The notes under the pieces were generated by a model that had not been told where the DNA came from, ran no database searches, and saw only the letters and a list, made by a program, of their open reading frames with translations. A stretch of DNA of 64,000 bases from Symploca sp. SIO1C2 (GTDB lineage: Bacteria > Cyanobacteriota > Cyanobacteriia > Cyanobacteriales > Coleofasciculaceae): positions 1 through 64,000 of the forward strand of contig JAAHFP010000028.1 of NCBI GenBank assembly GCA_010672925.1. The letters are read 5' to 3'. The first letter of the stretch is position 1, and each line of letters starts with the position of its first letter. Of this stretch, positions 32,869 to 42,400 are shown in pieces. Position numbers and translations under genes: made by a program.

Positions 32869-34863
32869 ATGGAATCCAATAATGCTCGTAAACGCCAAGC
32901 ATCAAAGAGAAGCAATCGTCCCCAAGATGGTCGTAATTTTTTAACTAACTTAAGCTACCTGCTCATTGGCTTTTGGGCAATCACAGGAGGACTCACTACT
33001 GGCATTAATCTGGGCATAGTGCAACAGTGGGAACGTCAGGCTCAAGTCCTATTTTTCCGGCTACGGGGTCCAGTTAACCCTCCTGAGGATATCGTTATCC
33101 TAGAAATTGACCAAAACTCCCTAGTTCAGGGAGAATTCTACCAAGCTGATCCAGAGAATTATCCAGAATTGGAGTCGATTCAAGCTTGGCCTTGGCAACG
33201 TACCGCTTATGCTCAGGTAATTAAAAAGTTGCTCGATGCTGGTGCTAAATCGGTTTCAGTGGATGTAATTTTTGACCTACCTAGCAGCTATGGAGCAGCA
33301 GATGATCAAGAGTTGCAACAAGTGCTGCAAAAATATCAGGAGCAAATCATTCTTGCTACGAGTTTTGAATCTTTCGGAACCGAAGAAGTTCAGCAGGCTC
33401 AGTTAATTTCTCCGAATCCCATTTTCCAAGCTGATAAAACCTTGGGTTTAGTAAATTTTCCCATAGACCTAGATGGGAGAATATACGAGTTAGCCAATGA
33501 CTATGATCAGCAGGTGATTCAGTCTTCAGGATTAACAGGAGTGGAAATCCCTTCCTTTGCAGAAGCCACATTAAGGGCAGCAAAGCTTAATTCACCACCA
33601 TCCCCCGGCAAGGACATTTTTTTCTACGGTCCTCCTGGCACTTTCAAGCAAGTGTCATTTTGGCATGTCCTTGACCCGACTAACTGGGAAGTTCATCAGA
33701 GAGACCAAACTTTTAAGGACAAAATAGTCCTAATTGGGGCAACAGCCAGCTCTTTACAGGACTTGAAACGCACCCCCTTTTCCGATATCCTGCCAGGAAT
33801 TGAACTCCATGCCAATGCGATCGCAACTTTAATAGAAGGTCGTGCGATCGCGCCAGCTTTACCGAATACACCACTACGAGGATTCCTGGTGTTTTTGGGA
33901 ATAGCAGGAACAGGAGCCTTACTCAGTAATTGCCTCAAAAAACCTGTGGTGCTATTACTAGGAGCTTTAGGGATAGCAGTTGCTTGGGGAGGCGTCAGTT
34001 ATCTGAGTTTTACTTACGGTGGACTTATTTTACCCACAGCTCTACCAATAATTGCGATCGCTCTAACGGGTATTTCCTGCTTAGCCACGGGAGCTATTAA
34101 AGAGCAGCTGGAGAAATTACGCCTGTATCGTACCCTAGAACGTTATGTTGCCACCCCCATTGTCAACGAAATTCTCACCCAACATGCCGATGATTTCCAG
34201 GCACTACTCAAAGGGCGCAAACTTAAAGCCACTATTTTATTTTCTGATATCCGGGGTTTTACTACTCTATCTCTCAAGTTAGAGCCTGAGGAATTAGTAG
34301 AGCAACTCAACACCTACCTCAATGCCATGGTAGAAGCAATTTTGGCAGAGGGAGGCACTTTGGACAAATTTATCGGTGATGCGGTGATGGCAGAATTTGG
34401 CTCTCCCATTTCCCACGGAGAAAAGAATGATGCAATGCGGGCTATTCGAGCGGCTCTCGGTATGCGGCGGGCTCTGGTAGAATTGCAGCAACAATGGCAA
34501 GAGGAAGGGCAAGAACTATTCTTTAATGGTATTGGTCTCAACTTCGGTGAATTAATCGCTGGGGATATTGGTTCCTACCGCAGGCGGGAATATGCGGTCA
34601 TCGGAGATGCAGTGAACGTTGCTAGTCGAGTTGAGGGTCTAACGGGAAAACTGGGGACTGATATTCTGATAACTGAGTCCCTCTATCAACTGGTGCAAGA
34701 TGAGGTTGAAGTTGTTCCTATGGGAGAGTATCAACTCAAAGGGCGACAAGAAAATTTGGTGCAACTCTACAGTTTGATTGGACTCAAAGGGGAAGAACCT
34801 ATTCTCTATCACCAAGTGCAGTCAAATCTGCGTGAGTATCTGGGAATCCAGCATAAGGGATAA
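32869..34863 (+). CDS. CHASE2-domain adenylate cyclase (class III)
   Basis: 664 residues. Layout: an N-terminal basic stretch and membrane helix (about 26-50), an extracytoplasmic CHASE2 domain (about 55-335; VLFFRLRGPVNPPEDIVILEID, WPWQRTAYAQVIKKLLDAGAK), three membrane helices (about 335-410), and a cytosolic class III cyclase domain (about 445-640). Visible catalytic features: metal Asp in TILFSDIRGFTTLS, Lys and second Asp in LDKFIGDAVMAEFG, and YAVIGDAVNVASRVEGL with transition-state Asn/Arg. These favour ATP over GTP. It converts an envelope signal to cAMP. ATG at 32869 without a strong RBS. Same sensor type as the CHASE2 kinase at 16883. Confidence 0.9.
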   Translation: MESNNARKRQASKRSNRPQDGRNFLTNLSYLLIGFWAITGGLTTGINLGIVQQWERQAQVLFFRLRGPVNPPEDIVILEIDQNSLVQGEFYQADPENYPELESIQAWPWQRTAYAQVIKKLLDAGAKSVSVDVIFDLPSSYGAADDQELQQVLQKYQEQIILATSFESFGTEEVQQAQLISPNPIFQADKTLGLVNFPIDLDGRIYELANDYDQQVIQSSGLTGVEIPSFAEATLRAAKLNSPPSPGKDIFFYGPPGTFKQVSFWHVLDPTNWEVHQRDQTFKDKIVLIGATASSLQDLKRTPFSDILPGIELHANAIATLIEGRAIAPALPNTPLRGFLVFLGIAGTGALLSNCLKKPVVLLLGALGIAVAWGGVSYLSFTYGGLILPTALPIIAIALTGISCLATGAIKEQLEKLRLYRTLERYVATPIVNEILTQHADDFQALLKGRKLKATILFSDIRGFTTLSLKLEPEELVEQLNTYLNAMVEAILAEGGTLDKFIGDAVMAEFGSPISHGEKNDAMRAIRAALGMRRALVELQQQWQEEGQELFFNGIGLNFGELIAGDIGSYRRREYAVIGDAVNVASRVEGLTGKLGTDILITESLYQLVQDEVEVVPMGEYQLKGRQENLVQLYSLIGLKGEEPILYHQVQSNLREYLGIQHKG

Positions 34864-34864
34864 A

Positions 34865-34900
34865 ATTCCCAATTCCCAATTCCCAATTCCCAATTCCCTT
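34865..34900. repeat. AATTCCC short tandem repeat
   Basis: Five AATTCCC units directly after the cyclase stop, then a TTGCGCAGCATGGTGCGCAGCA hairpin-like word and TCCATTC repeats to about 34985. It separates cyclase and acpP. Confidence 0.75.
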
Positions 34901-35076
34901 TGCGCAGCATGGTGCGCAGCAGCAAAGCGAGGCAAATTCTCCATTCTCCATTCTTTATTCTCCATTCGACCTTCTCCATTCTCAACGCCCCCTCTTTCGG
35001 ATAATATGGAAGATGCAAAAAAAGCTAGGTAAAACTGCTGGCAAAGCCTTAGTGATCAGATTGAGGAATATTTTTT

Positions 35077-35325
35077 ATGAACCAAGAGATTTTCGATAAA
35101 GTTAAGGAGATAGTTAAAGAGCAACTTGACGTTGAAGAAGACAAGGTAACTCCTGAAGCCAACTTTGCCTCAGATCTCCAAGCAGACTCCCTGGATACCG
35201 TGGAACTGGTAATGGCTCTAGAAGAAGAGTTCGATATTGAAATTCCTGACGAAGCAGCTGAACAAATTACTACCGTCGGAGCTGCTGTGGATCACATTTC
35301 GGAGAAATTAGAAACTCCCGCTTAA
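35077..35325 (+). CDS. acpP: Acyl carrier protein
   Basis: 82 residues, acidic four-helix carrier of fatty acid synthesis. The phosphopantetheine Ser is in [19 protein letters not shown]. Length and sequence are typical. ATG at 35077 with GAGG about 11 nt upstream. fabF follows after 62 bp, the standard bacterial acpP-fabF pair, so one transcript is likely. A possible promoter lies in the AT-rich stretch 35020-35060. Confidence 0.97.
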   Translation: MNQEIFDKVKEIVKEQLDVEEDKVTPEANFASDLQADSLDTVELVMALEEEFDIEIPDEAAEQITTVGAAVDHISEKLETPA

Positions 35326-35387
35326 CGAGCTTATCTCATCGGTAGTTGGAGCATTATGGGTGTGTAAGCCCTGTTTTACTAGGCATC

Positions 35388-36659
35388 ATGACTAATTTTG
35401 AACACAAGCGCGTCGTTGTTACAGGACTCGGCGCGATCACGCCGCTGGGAAATACCCTGGCTGACTATTGGGAGGGGTTGTTGAGTGGACGCAATGGCAT
35501 TGCGGAAATTACTTTATTTGACCCCTCCCAGCACAATTGCCGCATTGCTGGAGAGGTCAAAGGCTTCGACCCCCATGAGTATATGACTCGTAAGGAGGCA
35601 AAGCGTATGGATCGCTTTGCCCAATTTGGGGTTGCTGCTAGCAAGCAGGCTTTAAAAGATGGGCAGTTTGAGATCAATGAACTGAATGCCCAACAGGTAG
35701 GGGTAATTATTGGTACGGGCATCGGTGGTCTTAAGGTCTTAGAAGACCAGCAAGCAATCTACTTGGAAAAAGGACCTTCTAAGTGTAGTCCGTTTATGAT
35801 TCCGATGATGATTGCCAACATGGCAGCAGGTCAAACGGCAATCCATACCGGTGCTAAAGGGCCTAATAGTTGTACCGTAACTGCCTGTGCTGCTGGCTCC
35901 CATGCTGTAGGAGATGCCTTCCGCTTAGTACAGCGAGGCTATGCCCAAGCAATGATTTGTGGTGGAACTGAAGCGGCGGTTACTCCCTTGGGGCTTGCTG
36001 GATTTGCGGCGGCAAAAGCTTTGTCTACTCGTAATGACAGCCCAGGGACCGCTTGTCGTCCCTTTGATATCGAGCGGGATGGCTTTGTGATGGGGGAAGG
36101 TTCTGGTATCTTACTAATCGAAGAACTAGAACATGCTAAAAGTCGTGGGGCTCGGATTTATGCGGAAATTGTGGGTTATGGCATGACTTGCGATGCCTAT
36201 CACATGACCGCACCAGTACCAGAGGGAGAAGGTGCAGCCAGGGCTATCCAGCTAGCAATGAAGGATGCCGGTTTGTCCAGCGAACAGGTGAGCTACATTA
36301 ATGCCCATGGTACTAGCACTCCTGCCAATGATTCTACGGAAACAGCTGCTATCAAAAAAGCTTTAGGCAAAGATGCTTACAACGTGGCAGTTAGTTCGAC
36401 TAAATCTATGACTGGTCATCTATTGGGTGGCTCAGGAGGTATTGAAGCGGTGGCTACAGTAATGGCAGTAGCCCATGACCACATTCCTCCAACCATTAAC
36501 TTGCACAACGAAGACCCTAATTGTGACTTAGATTACGTACCAAATCAAAGTCGTAAGGAAACAGTAGAAGTGGCTCTCTCCAATTCTTTTGGATTCGGTG
36601 GCCATAATGTTACCTTAGCCTTCAGGAAATACAGAGAAGAAGAGGAGACTTCCAAATAA
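35388..36659 (+). CDS. fabF: 3-oxoacyl-[acyl-carrier-protein] synthase II
   Basis: 423 residues from ATG at 35388 (MTNFEHKRVVVTGLGAITPL). Condenses acyl-ACP with malonyl-ACP in fatty acid elongation. The Cys-His-His triad is seen in TVTACAAGSHAVGDA, INAHGTSTPANDSTE and STKSMTGHLLGGSG. Full length, ending NVTLAFRKY. A longer frame from a TTG at 35346 translates the leader and was rejected. Downstream, 36660-36944 holds GAGCTGGGG-type repeats and the leader of transketolase. Confidence 0.96.
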   Translation: MTNFEHKRVVVTGLGAITPLGNTLADYWEGLLSGRNGIAEITLFDPSQHNCRIAGEVKGFDPHEYMTRKEAKRMDRFAQFGVAASKQALKDGQFEINELNAQQVGVIIGTGIGGLKVLEDQQAIYLEKGPSKCSPFMIPMMIANMAAGQTAIHTGAKGPNSCTVTACAAGSHAVGDAFRLVQRGYAQAMICGGTEAAVTPLGLAGFAAAKALSTRNDSPGTACRPFDIERDGFVMGEGSGILLIEELEHAKSRGARIYAEIVGYGMTCDAYHMTAPVPEGEGAARAIQLAMKDAGLSSEQVSYINAHGTSTPANDSTETAAIKKALGKDAYNVAVSSTKSMTGHLLGGSGGIEAVATVMAVAHDHIPPTINLHNEDPNCDLDYVPNQSRKETVEVALSNSFGFGGHNVTLAFRKYREEEETSK

Positions 36660-36944
36660 AAAAATGTCCTTTTCTGGGGAGCTGGGGGAGCTGGGGGAGC
36701 TGAGGAAGATAGAGAGACAGCAGACAAGGAAAAGGGGGAGAGAGGTCGAGCAATTCCCAATTCCCTATTCCCAGACAACAAAAAACAAAGGACAAAGGAC
36801 AAACAACAATTCTCAATCTTGCCCATCGATCCCCGTAATGGGATGATGAGTATATAACCTTTGGGCGACCGAGAGCCATCGAGTTCTAATTCAAACAAAA
36901 TCTAACTTTAAACCTTAGTTCACCAGAGTCATTCAATAGAAATT

Positions 36945-38963
36945 ATGGCCGTTGCAACCCCATCTCTCGAAGAAGTTTGCATTAATTCAATCCGCTTTCT
37001 AGCAATTGACGCGGTAGAAAAGGCAAAATCTGGTCATCCAGGGCTCCCAATGGGAGCTGCTCCGATGGCATTTGTGCTTTGGGATCGCTTAATGCAGTTC
37101 AACCCGAAAAATCCTAGCTGGTTCAATCGCGATCGCTTCGTTTTGTCAGCAGGTCATGGCTGTATGTTACAGTATGCTCTGCTCCACTTGACAGGCTACG
37201 ACAGTGTCACCATTGATGACCTAAAGCAATTCCGGCAGTGGGGTTCTAGAACTCCAGGACACCCAGAAAACTTCGAGACTAAAGGGGTGGAAGTTACCAC
37301 CGGTCCTTTGGGACAAGGAATTGCCAACGGTGTTGGGCTAGCTATGGCAGAAGCCCACCTCGCAGCTAAATTCAATAAGCCAGACTGCAAGCTTGTAGAT
37401 CATTACACCTATGTCATTCTGGGTGATGGTTGCAATATGGAAGGCGTATCTGGCGAAGCTTGCTCCCTAGCAGGTCACTTAGGCTTGGGTAAGTTAATTG
37501 CTCTGTATGATGATAACCATATTTCCATTGATGGTCACACAGATATTTCCTTTACTGAAGATGTAGGCAAGCGCTTTGAAGCCTACGGTTGGCATGTTAT
37601 TACTCTAGATAATCCTAATCTTGACAAAGACACCGATCTCAAGAAAGTTCATGCTGCAATTGAAGAAGCCAAGAAGGTTATAGATAAACCTTCAATGATC
37701 AAGGTTCGCACCATTATCGGCTACGGTTCTCCCAATAAAAGGGATACCCACGGTGTTCATGGTGCTGCTCTCGGTGGAGACGAAGTGGCAGCGACTCGTA
37801 AAGAGCTAGGTTGGGAATATGAGCCCTTCGTAGTACCAGAAGCTGCTCTCAATCACTTCCGTAAGGCAGTTGAGCGGGGGGCAAGCTATGAAGCTGAATG
37901 GAATCAGACTTTAGCTGAGTACAAAACCAAGTATCCCGAAGAAGCAGCGGAATTTGAGCGGATGACCAGTGGTACTCTGCCGGAAGGATGGGAGAAAGCA
38001 CTGCCTACTTACACTCCTGCTGATAAAGGGGCTGCCACTCGTAAGCATTCCTACACAACTCTCAATGCTCTAGCTCCAGTTTTACCAGAACTTATTGGTG
38101 GTTCCGCTGACTTAGCTCCTTCTAACCTTACCTTAATGTCTGTTTCTGGGGATTTCCAGAAGGGACAGTACGAAAACCGCAACCTCCGCTTCGGGGTACG
38201 GGAGCATGGTATGGGAGCAATTTCTAATGGTATTGTCCTGCATACCTCTGGTTTAATTAGCTACTGTGCTACCTTCTTGGTTTTTGCTGACTACATGCGG
38301 GCAGCAATTCGTCTCTCTGCTCTTTCGGAAGCCGGTGTCATCTACATTATGACTCACGACTCCATTGCTCTTGGTGAAGACGGTCCCACCCACCAACCAG
38401 TCGAAACCATTCCTTCCCTCCGGGCAATTCCTAACTTAATAGTAATTCGTCCCGCTGATGGTAACGAAACCTCTGGTGCTTATAAAGTAGCGATTGAAAA
38501 CCGCAAGCACCCCACTCTTCTAGCACTGACCAGACAAGGTGTACCTAACTTAGATGGTAGCTCCATTGAAGGAGTTACCAAGGGAGCTTATATCCTTTCC
38601 GATAGTGATGGCACTCCTGAGATTATCTTGATTGGTACTGGTTCTGAAGTACAACTCTGTGTCCAAGCAGCAGAAAAATTAACTGCCGAAGGCAAGAAAG
38701 TTCGGGTTGTCTCTATGCCAAGCTGGGAATTGTTTGAGGATCAAGATGAAGCTTATCGTGAATCCGTACTACCCAAAGCAGTAACCAAACGGCTAGCAGT
38801 AGAAGCGGCTTCCAGCTTCGGTTGGTATCGCTACCTAGGTTCTGAAGGTGACATGATTAGCATTGAGCATTTTGGTGCGTCTTCTCCTGGTGGTACAGCC
38901 ATGGAGAAGTTCGGCTACACAGTAGATAATGTACTAGCAAAAGCTAAGGCTTTGTTGGGATAA
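36945..38963 (+). CDS. tkt: Transketolase
   Basis: 672 residues, full-length TPP enzyme of the Calvin cycle and pentose phosphate pathway. N-terminal TPP-binding domain: [43 protein letters not shown] (GDG...N motif). Pyrimidine domain: [15 protein letters not shown] (catalytic Glu) and [19 protein letters not shown]-terminal domain ends [19 protein letters not shown] at 36945. A clear terminator follows at 39011-39046. Confidence 0.97.
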   Translation: MAVATPSLEEVCINSIRFLAIDAVEKAKSGHPGLPMGAAPMAFVLWDRLMQFNPKNPSWFNRDRFVLSAGHGCMLQYALLHLTGYDSVTIDDLKQFRQWGSRTPGHPENFETKGVEVTTGPLGQGIANGVGLAMAEAHLAAKFNKPDCKLVDHYTYVILGDGCNMEGVSGEACSLAGHLGLGKLIALYDDNHISIDGHTDISFTEDVGKRFEAYGWHVITLDNPNLDKDTDLKKVHAAIEEAKKVIDKPSMIKVRTIIGYGSPNKRDTHGVHGAALGGDEVAATRKELGWEYEPFVVPEAALNHFRKAVERGASYEAEWNQTLAEYKTKYPEEAAEFERMTSGTLPEGWEKALPTYTPADKGAATRKHSYTTLNALAPVLPELIGGSADLAPSNLTLMSVSGDFQKGQYENRNLRFGVREHGMGAISNGIVLHTSGLISYCATFLVFADYMRAAIRLSALSEAGVIYIMTHDSIALGEDGPTHQPVETIPSLRAIPNLIVIRPADGNETSGAYKVAIENRKHPTLLALTRQGVPNLDGSSIEGVTKGAYILSDSDGTPEIILIGTGSEVQLCVQAAEKLTAEGKKVRVVSMPSWELFEDQDEAYRESVLPKAVTKRLAVEAASSFGWYRYLGSEGDMISIEHFGASSPGGTAMEKFGYTVDNVLAKAKALLG

Positions 38964-39010
38964 GGTTAGTGCTTTGAGCACTTTCCCAAATTACTAATCA
39001 AAGTTTAATT

Positions 39011-39046
39011 GTAGGAGTACGGTAATGCTGTGCTTCTACTTTTTTT
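39011..39046 (+). terminator. Rho-independent terminator of tkt
   Basis: Ten-pair stem GTAGGAGTAC/GTGCTTCTAC (two G-U pairs) with a nine-base loop, followed by seven T. It lies 47 bp after the transketolase stop. Confidence 0.85.
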
Positions 39047-39072
39047 CTTAGGATAAATTCCCATTCCTTGTT

Positions 39073-39169
39073 ATATCAAAAGGCAGAAGGCAGAGGGCAG
39101 AGGGCAGAAGGTAAGGAGGAAGATTGCAAGGTAGAAAGGAATTATAATTGTTTATCTGAACTTGATATT
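39073..39169 (-). mobile_element. MITE family 1, copy c (one end lost)
   Basis: In reverse orientation: ATATCAAGTTCAG, then ATAAACAATTATAATTCC, TTTCTACCTTGCAA and the CTTCTGCCCTCTGCC repeat. The distal end is reduced to TTGATAT, without the CACCAAAGTGTAAG part. The rest of 38964-39468 holds TTGCCTGTTGCC repeats, a solo ATTCAGCAAGCCCTAG end near 39282, and AT-rich leader of the next gene. Confidence 0.7.
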
Positions 39170-39489
39170 ACTTGTTACTTATAGCACCACAAATTGAGGT
39201 TAGTACATTCCTAGATTCACCAAACCCACTCACAACTTACTGTTGCCTGTTGCCTATTGCCTGTTGCCTAGCGCGTAGCGCTATATTCAGCAAGCCCTAG
39301 ATGATTTAGTGGCAAGACGTCAGACAACGGTGTTAAGCTTAAGAAAAAAGGTTTATTTACTTATTCACTGTTGTGAGGGAATTATCCTGAAACTAAACTA
39401 AGGTGCTACGCAAACACCCCTAAAGCAAATTATCGACTTGAGGTATATTCTCCTGAATCAGCTGATTTTTGGTTATTAAATTATTAGCA

Positions 39490-42400
39490 ATGTTCAAAAA
39501 AAAAGACAAAAGAAATAAATATTTACTTTTGGCTTTTGTGGCTAGTTTTTTCCCAACTGTCGCAGCAGCACAACCTATTGTGCCAGCAACTGATGGTACA
39601 GGTACAGTAGTGATACCTCAAGGACAAAGCTTTGAGATTCAAGGTGGTCAAGTTTCTGGGGATGGAGCTAATCTTTTTCATAGCTTCTCTCAATTTGGTC
39701 TAGAACCTAACCAAACGGTAAACTTCCTCTCTAACCCAACTATTCAGAACATCCTATCCCGGGTTACCGGCGGTGAAGCATCTGTCATTAACGGTTTGCT
39801 CCAGGTTACAGGGGGTAATTCCCATCTGTTCTTGATCAATCCTGCTGGCATTCTCTTTGGTACCAATGCTCGTTTAGATATTCCAGCTTCTTTTACGGCT
39901 ACCACCGCCACCGGTATTGGTTTTGGCGACAACTGGTTTAATGCCACCGGAGGGAATGACTATGCCGCTTTAGTGGGAACACCCAATACCTTAAGTTTTA
40001 GCAATTCCCAAACACCGGGAGCGATTGTCAACGCGGCTCAATTAACTGTAACTACAGGCTCTGACTTAACATTAGTGGGTGGTACTGTCATCAGTATTGG
40101 TCATTTGGAGGCTTTAGGGGGAGACATTATTGTCGAAGCAGTCCCTGGTGAAAGTATGCTACGTCTGAGCCAACCAGGACATCTTCTCAGTATAGAAATT
40201 CCTCAACCAACTTCACCGATAACTCCCCTTTCCTTGCCACAGTTGCTCACTGGTAACAATCCGACAGCAACTGTTGTTGTTAACGATGCTGGACAGGTTC
40301 AACTGATTGAGTCCGGTATTTTAGTGGAAAATGGAGATGTCGTAGTTAATCATACCAGCGCTCAAACAGCAACCCTCTCCGCTGAGAATAATCTTACTTT
40401 AGTAGAAAGCCAACTACAAACCACTGGGGACTTGAATTTGCTAGCGCGGGATACGGTAAGGGTAAGAGACAGTCTAGCGAATCCCTTTCTGGCTAGTGCA
40501 GGGGGCAACCTCCATATTCAAGGCAATCAGAATATCGATTTGTTGGCGTTGAATCATCCTCAGACACCTTTCCAAAGTGGGGGTGACCTGAGATTAGTCA
40601 GTGATGGGGATATTTCTGGAGATTCTCACTTTGCTAGTGGGGGGAGTTTCTCAATTCTGAATTTAGCAGATGGCCCTGGCAATTTTGTTAGCTATTTCGA
40701 CCCCATAATTAGTTCCAATGGGGATGTTACCTTTGGTGATTATACTGGTGTAGCGTTGAAGGTAGAGTCTACTGGCAGCATTAATGCAGGAAATATCACT
40801 ATTACAGGACCAGATACTTCTCTTACAGGCCCAGATCCGGATATTGCCACTTTAACTAACTTTCCTGCATTGATTTTAAGAGCTGGTTTGTCTGAATTGG
40901 TCAATGCTCCTAATACTCCTAATAATCAAGGAGGAGCCATTTTTGACTCTTCTGGAGTAACCTCATCACCAGGAAGCATCAACGTAGGGAATATCAATAC
41001 TTCTAATCAAGGTCAAGGGGATGCTGGTCCCGTCATCTTATCTGCTACTGGTGACATTACGACTGACAATATAACTACAAATGATCAAGGACCTGGTAAT
41101 GCGGGTTTTGTGAATTTGTCCGCTGAAGGTGAGATTAATGTTGGTGATCTAGATACCAGTGAGCAAGGACCAGGAGATTCGGGTGCAGTAACTCTGACTG
41201 CTGGAGGCACAATTATCAACGGTACCATAGATCAACAGGAGCAGGGACCAGGCAATCCTGCAGGTACACCTACAATAACGGCAAATACCAATCTGGTTAC
41301 AGATCCGGTTACCAATCCAGTTACCAATCCGGTTACCAATCCGGTGACAAATCCGGTGACAAATCCGATTACCAATCCAGTTACCAATCCGGTGACAAAT
41401 CCGGTGACAAATCCTGGTACAAATCCGGTGACAAATCCCGGTACAAATCCCGGTACAAATTCGGTTACCAATCCCGGTACAAATTCGGTTACCAATCCCA
41501 TTAGTAGTTCCATTAGTAGTTCCAGTAATAGTTCCAGTAATAGTTCCAGTAGTAGTTCTAGTAATAGTTCCAGTAGTAGTTCCAGTAGTAGTTCCAGTAG
41601 TAGTTCTAGTAGTAGTTCCAGTAGTAGTTCTGATACAACTTCGATTGACAACCTTACTCTTAGTCCGTTTTACCCAATTATTAATCCTCCTGATCAAGGC
41701 AATAGTAGTCCCATTGAAGTGGAAGATACTAATTTTGTAGAAACTGAAAGTAATACTCCCATTGAGGTGGAGGATACTAATTTTGTAGAAACTGAAAGTA
41801 ATACTCCCATTGAGGTGGAGGATACTAATTTTGTAGAAACTGAAAGTAATACTCCCATTGAGGTGGAGGATACTAATTTTGTAGAAACTGAAAGTACTAT
41901 TCCCATTGAGGTGGAAGATACTAGTGTTGTAGAAACTGAAAGTACTAGTCCCATTGAGGTGGAGGATACTAGTGCTGTAGAAACCGAAAGTACTAGTCCC
42001 ATTGAGGTGGAGGATACTAGTGCTGTAGAAACCGAAAGTACTAGTCCCATTGAGGTGGAGGATACTAGTGCTGTAGAAACCGAAAGTACTAGTCCCATTG
42101 AGGTGGAAGATCCTAGTGCTGTAGCAACTGAAAGTACTATTCCCATTGAGGTGGAGGATACTAGTACTACCGAACCCAACAATACTACTGTTGTCGAAAC
42201 CGATAATACCAGTACTACCGAACCCAACAATACTACTGTTGTTGAAACCGATAATACCAGTACCGCCGAAACTAACAATACCACTGTTGTCGAAATTGAT
42301 AATACCAGTACTACCGAAAGCAACAATACCACTGTTGCCGAAACCGATAATACCAGCGTGGCGGAAACTAGTAATGAGCAATCTATCTCCGACAATGAAC

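Noticed and set aside
35346..35387. Upstream extension of fabF from TTG
   Set aside because: FabF proteins begin near MTNFEHKRVVVTG; the extension reads leader sequence.
41149..42381. Long antisense frame of 410 codons in the TPS-CHAT gene
   Set aside because: It is the complement of the NPVTNP, poly-Ser and EVEDT repeats; simple periodic sequence keeps several frames open.
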